Below, in pieces: positions 1-6,437 of a stretch of DNA of 64,000 nucleotides. Under the pieces are notes generated by a model, which saw only the letters and a list, made by a program, of their open reading frames with translations, ran no database searches and had not been told where the DNA came from. Positions within the stretch are counted from its first letter, which is position 1, and each line of letters begins with the position of its first letter. The DNA is from Streptomyces antarcticus. Lineage in GTDB: Bacteria; Actinomycetota; Actinomycetes; Streptomycetales; Streptomycetaceae. The stretch covers positions 1-64,000 of the forward strand of contig NZ_JAPNLM010000006.1 in NCBI RefSeq assembly GCF_026627255.1, read 5' to 3'. A program made the position numbers and the translations under genes.

Positions 1-126
1 GAGCGACGGCGCATGCCAGTCGGTGAACGATGTCGGAAAGCCGTGTGCGGGAGAACTGCATGCACGGTTTGAAGCGGCGGGGACTGGAAACGGAGCGAAA
101 GCCACCGCGCCAGTCCCCGACCCTAC
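1..126 (+). mobile_element. 3' end of a group II intron (domains V and VI)
   Basis: Positions 37-70 fold as a group II intron domain V. The catalytic triad AGC lies at 39-41, the lower helix AGCCGTGT (39-46) pairs with GCACGGTT (62-69), and a short upper stem closes on a GAGAA-type loop at 51-55. Domain VI follows: 79-87 (GGGGACTGG) pairs with 110-118 (CCAGTCCCC), and the RNA would end near the CCCTAC at 121-126. Bases 1-36 look like the linker that normally joins the maturase ORF to domain V, so the reverse transcriptase gene should lie just left of the window. Whether the intron is active cannot be judged from this fragment. Confidence 0.8.
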
Positions 127-372
127 TCAGAACCGGACTTCGAACGAGCAGCGGGGGACCTCAGGATCGTTGGAGGGGTGATGCGGTCGTGGCTATCGAT
201 ACTCGCGCGTACAGATCCCCTCCCGCGGCGCCAGGATCGCCCGGTGCTTGGCCGTGCTCTGGCTCGACCGGTGGTGCGTTCTGCCTGGTAGCGAGCTGCT
301 CGATGTGGCCGCCCTGGCCGTTGCCGACGCAGCGCAAGATCACAGGGCTGCACGGCCGTCGAGCGGAAGCAA
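127..372. other. Non-coding 3' flank of the intron
   Basis: This is about 250 bases between the intron end and the terminator of the GTPase gene. Short open frames exist on both strands, but none has a ribosome binding site or a recognisable protein. It may be a degraded exon or mobile-element remnant. I see no gene here. Confidence 0.5.
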
Positions 373-408
373 GCAGGCCCGTTCCGGAACCGACCGGGAC
401 GGGCCTGC
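373..408 (-). terminator. Intrinsic-type terminator hairpin after the GTPase gene
   Basis: GCAGGCCCGTTCCGG (373-387) pairs with CCGGGACGGGCCTGC (394-408), leaving a 6-base loop and one G-U pair. It lies about 20 bases past the stop of the minus-strand GTPase gene. Confidence 0.75.
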
Positions 409-428
409 GGGGGGAGCCAGGAGGGGAT

Positions 429-2699
429 TTAGGATCGATGACCGTTCCAGCGGAACAGGTCCTGTTCCTCGATCACCTGATCCACAAGATCGGACATGGC
501 ATGCAGCAGCCCGTTCCCATCGCGTGACGGGGTGGCGCTGGGGATGGGAGCGCCACGCTCCAGCACGTCGGAGTCGATGATCTCCGCCCGAATGAAGGTG
601 GAGCCCTTTCCTTGCTGGCAGTAGGCATCCAGCCAGGCACTCTGAACATCCGTTTTGATGCGTTTTTCCGTCAGAGCATAGATCTTGCTGGTGATGGCGC
701 TGCTGATCTCCTCGACGATCGCGTCCCGCTGCTCGCCGGTCGGAGGTTCCCCCTCCCAGCGCACGGGACGCTCAAGCAGCCACATGATCTGCACCTGAAG
801 CTCATTGCGGAGTTCAGCGACAGGTTTGAGTGTGTCGTACTCGTCCCACCCCCATTCACCGAGCCGCCTGGAAAGGGCTTTGATCCGCGTCCAATGCTCT
901 TTTGAGTTCGACTCGAGACCGAGAAGTCCACGCCATCGAGCACGGTAGGTGCTCGCCGCTTTGGTCACGGCGAGGGCCAGATCCATCCGGTCGAAGACCG
1001 GCTTCGCCGGCCCCAGTGGCACCGACTTCTCACCCTCGGCGAGTTGTCGTGTCAGTGCCTCGAGCTGACTGATGGTGCGTCTGGCACTGTTGCCGACGGG
1101 GCGTAGTGGCTTGTGCATTCCACCGACGAAGTAGCAGCGTCGCTCCAGTCGCCGTCGGATTCCCCGCTCTGCTGTCGTACCCAGCTCCTCCCCGATGGAG
1201 CTGAGCATGTTTTCCGCCGAGGCGCGAACATGCTCCTCCCGGTCCGCGAAACTCGGAAGGTTGTCGGCTCTCATGCGGTCGAAATGGGTGAACAGGAAGC
1301 TCAGCTTGCTTGTGTTCCCCGAAACGGCGATGGACTTCAAAGCTGCGGCCGGGGCTGCCTGCATGGGAGCGGTGGCATTGTCCACCAGGAGGATGGCATC
1401 GACTTCGTCGAGTCGTTTGGCCAGATCGGTGGAGAGCGTGGACGCCGACTTCGGCGTATGCCCCAGACCCTCCAGGTCGATGAGGACCATCCGTTGGGGC
1501 GCATCTGCCCACGAGGAAGTAAAAGGCCCCCCCACTCGGATACCGTTGACGAGTGGCGTGAGCAACCGGCCGAAGAGCGGAGCGTAGTTGCTGGAAAGCC
1601 ACGTGACCGACTTGAGGAACGCGCCACGGTCCTCGGTCGACAGCGTCCAGGTGAGCGGCCACCCCTGACGCGTGCGCCGGAGTTCGCCCTCCGTGAGGAG
1701 TGCGAAACGGAGTTCGATCTCGTGGAGCATGTTGTCGACGATGATGTGGAACTCCTCCAGCTGACGGAGCGAGGAGTCGAGCACTTCTTCCAGGAGTTCC
1801 TCGATGACACGCTCGTCGTCACCCGCCTGCGGCTGCAGGTCCGCAAGGGCACCCTGCTTCTGTTCCGCCACCAACCTTCGCAGCTCGGCCACGGCCGTGA
1901 TGAGCATGGCGGCGGTCGCGTCACTGTCGATGGCGGCGAGTTCGTCGGCTTCGAGCGCAGTCGGGTCCTCGTCCGTCTCGTCCTCGTCATCCGGCATGTC
2001 GTCGTCATCGGATGTCAGGGTCGGCCGGCCGAGTGTGTAGCTGAACCGGAAGCGCTGGTTCACGTGATCCAGAAGTCGCCTCAGTGCTTCGCTGTTCGAC
2101 TTCCCCTGGAAGATTGCCAATGCAGCGGAGGACACGTTGTCCGTGAGGTGATCGATCACCTCATCTCGAGCGGCGAAGGTGACCGCAGCCTGGTAAGGAC
2201 CGTCCTCCGTCGGGATGATCTCGGTATCGGCCACCGTGGTCTTCGCCGTCGACGTGGACGGGAAACGCTCGGTGCCGGGATCTGTGCCGAGCAGTTGCCG
2301 CACCGCCGTGGTTTTCCCGGCACCTGTCGTACCCAACAGGAGGACATGGGGGTATCCATCAGCCAAGGTCGGCAGAGGCAGAAATTCTTCGCGCAGTCCT
2401 CTGAAGTCTGTGCGGGTGGCTTCGAGTCCGTCGTAGAAGACATCGACGATCCGCTGGTCGTACAGCGCGATTGCTTTCGACCGGGCCTGCGACTCCCACA
2501 GTCCTTCGTCCTGAAGGATCTGATTCAGTTGTTCGACGAGGACGTCAGCCTCCTCGTCGACGCTCGTTCCCAGTCCTCGTCGGACACGCCGCCCCTGTTT
2601 ACCGGTCGCCGGATCAAGTCGACTCGGGTGCCGGAAGATAACTGACCATCCGTCTCGCCCCTGCGAACGACTTTTCGACGCGGTGTAGTGACGTCCCAT
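429..2699 (-). CDS. Large P-loop GTPase with integrase-like N-terminal domain
   Basis: The 756-residue product is not recognised by name. The ATG at 2699 is chosen because a GGGGGG stretch sits 6 bases upstream; the frame stays open further up without a better start. Residues ~14-62 (GWSVIFRH, TGKQGRRVRRGLGT, then a helix) resemble the arm-type DNA-binding domain of tyrosine integrases. A Walker A motif GTTGAGKTT is at 123-131, a Thr-rich switch-like segment at 148-158, an Asp/Glu-rich linker at 231-246, a helical region at 260-340, a G3-like MVLIDLEG at 404-411 and a G4-like FTHFD at 470-474. The order Walker A, DxxG, TxxD fits a TRAFAC/dynamin-like GTPase, with helices inserted between G1 and G3. 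There is no signal peptide or membrane segment. It is an orphan next to a mobile intron and looks lower in GC than its neighbours, so horizontal acquisition is likely. A defence role is possible but unproven. Confidence 0.75.
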   Translation of the reverse strand: MGRHYTASKSRSQGRDGWSVIFRHPSRLDPATGKQGRRVRRGLGTSVDEEADVLVEQLNQILQDEGLWESQARSKAIALYDQRIVDVFYDGLEATRTDFRGLREEFLPLPTLADGYPHVLLLGTTGAGKTTAVRQLLGTDPGTERFPSTSTAKTTVADTEIIPTEDGPYQAAVTFAARDEVIDHLTDNVSSAALAIFQGKSNSEALRRLLDHVNQRFRFSYTLGRPTLTSDDDDMPDDEDETDEDPTALEADELAAIDSDATAAMLITAVAELRRLVAEQKQGALADLQPQAGDDERVIEELLEEVLDSSLRQLEEFHIIVDNMLHEIELRFALLTEGELRRTRQGWPLTWTLSTEDRGAFLKSVTWLSSNYAPLFGRLLTPLVNGIRVGGPFTSSWADAPQRMVLIDLEGLGHTPKSASTLSTDLAKRLDEVDAILLVDNATAPMQAAPAAALKSIAVSGNTSKLSFLFTHFDRMRADNLPSFADREEHVRASAENMLSSIGEELGTTAERGIRRRLERRCYFVGGMHKPLRPVGNSARRTISQLEALTRQLAEGEKSVPLGPAKPVFDRMDLALAVTKAASTYRARWRGLLGLESNSKEHWTRIKALSRRLGEWGWDEYDTLKPVAELRNELQVQIMWLLERPVRWEGEPPTGEQRDAIVEEISSAITSKIYALTEKRIKTDVQSAWLDAYCQQGKGSTFIRAEIIDSDVLERGAPIPSATPSRDGNGLLHAMSDLVDQVIEEQDLFRWNGHRS

Positions 2700-2712
2700 T
2701 TGCAACCCCCCA

Positions 2713-2730
2713 GTTGTTCCCGGTTGTTCC
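2713..2730. repeat. 10-bp-period direct repeat upstream of the GTPase gene
   Basis: GTTGTTCC occurs at 2713-2720 and again at 2723-2730, one helical turn apart, between the ribosome binding site and a TTGACT element (minus strand, plus positions 2766-2771). The spacing would suit a regulator binding one face of the DNA. No regulator is identified. Confidence 0.4.
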
Positions 2731-3166
2731 GAGATGCGGAACGTTGTCAGGCGCTGTGACGCATAGTCAAATTGATCAAGCCGCGTTTCCTGCGGTGGTC
2801 GTTGATCACGATGTTTGACTGGCTGGTACGGCCTGCTTGCGGGGGACTGTCGTTCCTCGCACCTGCGCGAAAGCCGACAAGCGCGAGACGCTGGTGGCGC
2901 TGTTCGAGGTCGAGTGCCCGGCCTGCTCGCCAGCCGCAGGCGGATAGCGGTTTGGCTCGTCGGCCCAACGTGACGCGACCGACGCCGGACATTGCGAGGT
3001 CGCTTCGGCGACAACTCTGCGTAAGGAGTGACGGACCATCAGGTTGTTCTGACGCGCCGTCATGGATGCAAGATCATCTTGCACCAACGTTGCACAAGGT
3101 GCTGAAAAACTACAGAGATCAGTGGAGGGTAGTGAAGGTAGGTATTCGCAGGTCAGATGGCATATT
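2731..3166. other. Long intergenic region between the GTPase and HTH-MurA genes
   Basis: This is about 440 bases without a convincing gene. Several overlapping open frames exist on both strands, but none has a ribosome binding site or a familiar domain. The region contains a possible minus-strand promoter element for the GTPase gene and a 17-bp palindrome at 3067-3083. It probably marks the edge of the accessory segment. Confidence 0.45.
3067..3083. promoter_or_regulatory. 17-bp palindrome, candidate operator
   Basis: TGCAAGAT-C-ATCTTGCA is a perfect 8-bp inverted repeat around one base. It is AT-richer than its surroundings and lies in the gene-free stretch. Its partner protein is unknown. 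Confidence 0.35.
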
Positions 3167-3206
3167 GAGGTGTCGTGCCCCTTGCCCTCAAGGGGCACGA
3201 CACCTC
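3167..3206. terminator. Perfect 18-bp stem terminator after HTH-murA
   Basis: Positions 3167-3184 are exactly complementary to 3189-3206 around the 4-base loop CCCT. The hairpin lies directly after the stop codon of the minus-strand murA paralogue at 3212 and can work in both directions. Confidence 0.8.
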
Positions 3207-3211
3207 GCCGG

Positions 3212-4741
3212 TCAGATGTCGCGGAAGATCTCGATCTGGGCGCCCACCGAGTTGAGACGCTCGGCCAGTTCCTCGTAGCCGCGGTTGATGACGTAGACGT
3301 TGCGGAGCACCGACGTGCCCTCCGCCGCCATCATCCCCAGGAGGACCACGACCGCCGGGCGCAGGGCCGGCGGGCACATCATCTCCGCCGCGCGCCAGCG
3401 GGTGGGGCCCTCGACCAGGACGCGGTGGGGGTCCAGGAGCTGGAGGCGGCCGCCGAGGCGGTTGAGGTCCGTCAGGTAGATGGCCCGGTTGTCGTACACC
3501 CAGTCGTGGATCAGCGTCTGGCCCTGGGCGACGGCCGCGATGGCCGCGAAGAACGGGACGTTGTCGATGTTCAGCCCGGGGAACGGCATCGGGTGGATCT
3601 TGTCGATCGGGGCTTCGAGCTTCGAGGGGCGGACCGTGAGGTCGACCAGGCGGGTGCGGCCGTTGTCGGCCGCGTACTCCGCCGAGCGGTCGTGGTCCAG
3701 GCCCATCTCCTCCAGGACCGCGAGCTCGATCTCCATGAACTCGATCGGCACGCGGCGGATCGTCAGCTCCGATTCCGTGACCACCGCGGCGGCGAGCAGG
3801 CTCATCGCCTCGACCGGGTCCTCGGAGGGGGAGTAGTCCACGTCCACGTCGATGTTCGGGATGCCGTGGACGGTGAGGGTGGTGGTGCCGATGCCCTCGA
3901 CCTTGACGCCCAGCGCCTCCAGGAAGAAGCAGAGGTCCTGGACCATGTAGTTGGAGGAGGCGTTGCGGATGACGGTGACGCCGTCGTGCCGGGCCGCGGC
4001 CAGCAGGGCGTTCTCGGTGACCGTGTCCCCGCGCTCGGTCAGCACGATCGGGCGGTCCGGGGAGACGCCGGCCTCGACCTGGGCGTGGTAGATGCCCTCG
4101 GTCGCGGTGATGTCCAGACCGAACCGGCGCAGCGCGATCATGTGCGGCTCGATCGTGCGGGTGCCGAGGTCGCAGCCGCCGGCGTACGGGAGCCGGAAGT
4201 GGTCCATCCGGTGGAGCAGCGGGCCCAGGAACATGATGATGCTCCGGGTCCGGCGGGCGGCGTCCGCGTCCATGGACTCCATGTCGAGGCGGGCCGGGGG
4301 GATCAGTTCGAGGTCCACGCCGTCGTTGATCCAGCGGGTGCGCACGCCGATGGAGTTCAGGACCTCCAGCAGGCGGTACACCTCCTCGATGCGGGCCACC
4401 CGCCGCAGCACCGTACGGCCCTTGTTGAGCAGCGAGGCGCACAGCAGGGCGACGCAGGCGTTCTTGCTCGTCTTGACGTCGATGGCGCCGGAGAGCCGGC
4501 GGCCGCCGACGACCCGCAGGTGCATGGGACCGGCGTAGCCCAGAGAGACGATCTCGCTGTCGAGGGCCTCGCCGATGCGGGCGATCATCTCAAGGCTGAT
4601 GTTCTGGTTGCCGCGCTCGATCCGGTTCACGGCACTCTGGCTGGTGCCGAGTGCGTCGGCGAGCTGACTCTGTGTCCAGCCCCGGTGCTGCCGGGCGTCA
4701 CGGATGAGCTTGCCGATGCGTACGAGGTAGTCGTCTGCCAT
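3212..4741 (-). CDS. murA: UDP-GlcNAc 1-carboxyvinyltransferase fused to an N-terminal XRE helix-turn-helix
   Basis: The 509-residue protein has two parts. Residues 1-68 are an XRE/Cro-type helix-turn-helix (WTQSQLADALGTSQSAVNRIERG). Residues ~72-509 are an EPSP-synthase-fold MurA, which transfers enolpyruvate from PEP to UDP-N-acetylglucosamine, the first committed step of peptidoglycan synthesis. Family residues remain: TSKNA at 91-95, and the PEP-reactive Cys at about 190 in GGCDLGTR. An ordinary MurA is about 420 residues, so the HTH is a true extension. Streptomycetes normally carry a second, stand-alone MurA; this form corresponds to the MurA2 type. It could be an enzyme that also regulates transcription. 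A palindrome at 4753-4768, just upstream of the start, is a candidate operator. No strong Shine-Dalgarno sequence precedes the ATG at 4741. Confidence 0.9.
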   Translation of the reverse strand: MADDYLVRIGKLIRDARQHRGWTQSQLADALGTSQSAVNRIERGNQNISLEMIARIGEALDSEIVSLGYAGPMHLRVVGGRRLSGAIDVKTSKNACVALLCASLLNKGRTVLRRVARIEEVYRLLEVLNSIGVRTRWINDGVDLELIPPARLDMESMDADAARRTRSIIMFLGPLLHRMDHFRLPYAGGCDLGTRTIEPHMIALRRFGLDITATEGIYHAQVEAGVSPDRPIVLTERGDTVTENALLAAARHDGVTVIRNASSNYMVQDLCFFLEALGVKVEGIGTTTLTVHGIPNIDVDVDYSPSEDPVEAMSLLAAAVVTESELTIRRVPIEFMEIELAVLEEMGLDHDRSAEYAADNGRTRLVDLTVRPSKLEAPIDKIHPMPFPGLNIDNVPFFAAIAAVAQGQTLIHDWVYDNRAIYLTDLNRLGGRLQLLDPHRVLVEGPTRWRAAEMMCPPALRPAVVVLLGMMAAEGTSVLRNVYVINRGYEELAERLNSVGAQIEIFRDI

Positions 4742-4752
4742 GGCTGCACGGT

Positions 4753-4768
4753 ATCTCAGATATGAGAT
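4753..4768. promoter_or_regulatory. ATCTC-N6-GAGAT palindrome, candidate operator of HTH-murA
   Basis: ATCTCAGATATGAGAT lies 12-27 bases upstream of the murA start codon, where a repressor would block transcription or ribosome access. A 16-base element with the same outer half-sites (ATCTC...GAGAT) stands in front of aconitase at 9521-9536. The XRE domain of MurA itself is an obvious candidate binder (inference). Confidence 0.5.
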
Positions 4769-4798
4769 GTTGCCCGCGCCGGGTGCGCCATACGGGTG

Positions 4799-5281
4799 TT
4801 ACCGACCGTCAGCTCCCATCGTGCCGTCCGCGGGCGCGTGATGCGCGACGAGACGGCCGAGCAGGTGAACGAGTTGCTCCCGCTCCTGGTGGGACAGGGG
4901 GGACAGCAGTTCCTCCTGGGCCGCGTCGAGGAGGTGTTCCAGCTTGCGCAGCCGGCGCCGGCCGAGCGGTGTGAGAGTGACGACATTGCGCCTGCGGTCC
5001 CCGGGGTCGGGGGCCCGCTCGACGAGTTCGCGCTCGGCGAGCTCGTTGATGACGGCGACGAGGTCGCTGCGGTGGATGCCGGTGCGCCCGCTCAACGCGG
5101 CCTGGCTCGCCGGTCCGGACTCCTCCAGGGCGACCAGGGCCGCATAGTGCCATTTACGGGCATCTGCCCCACCCAGTGCCTCCGCCACCAGTCGCTGCGC
5201 GTGCGTCGAGGCCTGGCCGAGCAGTCGGCTGGGCAGGTTCCGCAGCCGCGCGGGGACGGCTCCGCTCTCATCCGTGGTCAT
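4799..5281 (-). CDS. MarR-family transcriptional regulator
   Basis: This 160-residue protein has the winged-helix layout of MarR. Helices at ~25-55 and 125-150 would form the dimer interface. The DNA-reading helix sits around residues 65-85 (SQAALSGRTGIHRSDLVAVINELAERELVER), and the wing is marked by DPGDRRRNVVTLT at ~96-108. It is divergent from a haloalkane dehalogenase-like gene, and two inverted repeats lie between them, so it most likely represses that gene and itself in response to a small ligand. No Shine-Dalgarno sequence precedes the ATG at 5281; the mRNA may be leaderless. Confidence 0.85.
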   Translation of the reverse strand: MTTDESGAVPARLRNLPSRLLGQASTHAQRLVAEALGGADARKWHYAALVALEESGPASQAALSGRTGIHRSDLVAVINELAERELVERAPDPGDRRRNVVTLTPLGRRRLRKLEHLLDAAQEELLSPLSHQEREQLVHLLGRLVAHHAPADGTMGADGR

Positions 5282-5300
5282 GGGGGGAGGATACCCGTTG

Positions 5301-5317
5301 CGTTAGGGGCACTAACG
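5301..5317. promoter_or_regulatory. MarR-type operator, repeat 1
   Basis: CGTTAG-GGGCA-CTAACG is an inverted repeat with 6-bp arms, close to the MarR start. Its GTTAG/CTAAC half-sites recur in the larger palindrome at 5327-5358. Confidence 0.55.
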
Positions 5318-5326
5318 GTATAGCTT

Positions 5327-5358
5327 CGTTGGAGTGGCTAACGTTAGCCGCTCCAACG
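5327..5358. promoter_or_regulatory. 32-bp palindrome, main MarR-type operator
   Basis: The arms CGTTGGAG (5327-5334) and CTCCAACG (5351-5358) flank a core containing GGCTAACGTTAGCC. Only one base pair breaks the symmetry of the full 32 bp. It lies between the divergent MarR and dehalogenase genes, ending 19 bases before the dehalogenase start codon. Confidence 0.65.
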
Positions 5359-5377
5359 ATTGAGTGGAGGGCCTTCC

Positions 5378-6262
5378 GTGGCCACGATCGACGTACTCGA
5401 CTCGACGGTGTACTACGAGGAGCACGGCGCGGGCGCGCCCGGCGTTCCCTTCGTGTTCCTGCACGGCAACCCGACCTCCTCCCACCTGTGGCGCCACGTA
5501 CTGCCCCGGATCGAGGGGCGGGTACGCGTCCTGGCCCCCGACCTCATCGGCATGGGCCGCTCCGGCAAGCCGGGCGGCGCGTACCGCTTCGCGGGCCATG
5601 CCCGGTACCTCGACGCCTGGTTCGACGCCCTCGGGCTCGACGAGGCCGTCCTCGTCGGCCAGGACTGGGGCGGGGCGCTCGCCCTCGACCGGGCCGCCCG
5701 GCACCCCGGGCGGGTCCGCGGCGTCGCCTTCATGGAGACGATCCTGCGGCCGATGACCTGGGAGGAGCACCCGCCCGCGTCCCGCGCCCGGTTCGAGGCG
5801 ATACGTACCCCGGGGGTGGGGGAGGAGATGGTCCTGGAGCGGAACCTCTTCATCGAGGACAGCCTCGGGCGGACGGTGTCGCAGCCGATGTCCGAAGAGG
5901 ACCGTGCCGTGTACGCGGCCCCCTACCCGACCCGCGAGAGCCGGCGGCCGCTGCTCCAGTGGGCCCGCTCGATGCCGCTCGACGGCGAGCCGGCGGACGT
6001 CGTCGCCCGCGTCGAGGCGTACGACGCCTGGCTGGCCGTAAGTCCGGAGGTGCCCAAGCTCCTGCTGACCTTCGACGGTTCGCCCACCCTGATGGTGGGC
6101 GACGCGCTCACCGCGTGGTGCCGGGAGAACGCATCCGCGCTGGAGACCGCGTACTGCGGCCCTGCCGCCCACCTCTGCCCGGAGGACCGGCCCGAGGAGA
6201 TCGCCGCCGCGCTCAACGCCTGGGCGGCTCGCCACGGCCTGGCGGACCACCCCGCGGGGTAG
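5378..6262 (+). CDS. Haloalkane dehalogenase-like alpha/beta hydrolase
   Basis: GTG at 5378 is preferred because GGAGGG (5366-5371) precedes it by 6 bases. The 294-residue alpha/beta hydrolase carries the haloalkane dehalogenase signature. HGNPTSS has the halide-binding Asn31, VGQDWGG has nucleophile Asp96 and halide-binding Trp97, the acid is likely Glu120 in METILRP, and the base is His265 in AAHLCPEDRPEEI. Such enzymes convert haloalkanes to alcohols plus halide without cofactors. The true substrate is unknown. No signal peptide is present, so it should be cytoplasmic. It is probably controlled by the divergent MarR regulator through the palindromes at 5301-5358. Confidence 0.85.
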   Translation: MATIDVLDSTVYYEEHGAGAPGVPFVFLHGNPTSSHLWRHVLPRIEGRVRVLAPDLIGMGRSGKPGGAYRFAGHARYLDAWFDALGLDEAVLVGQDWGGALALDRAARHPGRVRGVAFMETILRPMTWEEHPPASRARFEAIRTPGVGEEMVLERNLFIEDSLGRTVSQPMSEEDRAVYAAPYPTRESRRPLLQWARSMPLDGEPADVVARVEAYDAWLAVSPEVPKLLLTFDGSPTLMVGDALTAWCRENASALETAYCGPAAHLCPEDRPEEIAAALNAWAARHGLADHPAG

Positions 6263-6296
6263 GTCACCGCCGCCGCCCGCCCGGAAGGACCCGTGG

Positions 6297-6421
6297 CCGG
6301 CGGGTCCGTGGCCCTGGCGGGTCCGTGGCCCTGGCACGCTCGTGGCCTTGGCGGGCCGGAAGGCGCCGGCGGGCCCCGCCGTGCCCGGCCCCCGCCGTGC
6401 CCGGCCCCCGCCGTGCCCGGC
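6297..6421. repeat. Two short tandem repeat arrays between convergent genes
   Basis: From about 6293 to 6357 a ~17-base unit (GTGGCCCTGGCGGGTCC and variants) repeats about four times. At 6374-6421 a 16-base unit (CCCCGCCGTGCCCGGC) repeats three times exactly. Both lie in the 175-base gap between the dehalogenase and amidohydrolase stop codons. They may come from slipped replication; no coding role is seen. Confidence 0.6.
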
Positions 6422-6437
6422 CCCCGGGCTCCCCGCC

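Noticed and set aside
30..527. 165-codon plus-strand frame at the window start
   Set aside because: It runs through the intron domains V and VI and the GTPase terminator, which explain the sequence better.
2772..3278. Open frames on both strands between the GTPase and murA
   Set aside because: No ribosome binding site, no recognisable domain, and one crosses the perfect terminator at 3167-3206.
3062..4765. Long open frame on the plus strand, antisense to HTH-murA
   Set aside because: It is rich in Arg, Asp, Val and His in the pattern produced by the complement of a GC-rich gene, shows no domain, and lies entirely under a clear MurA gene.
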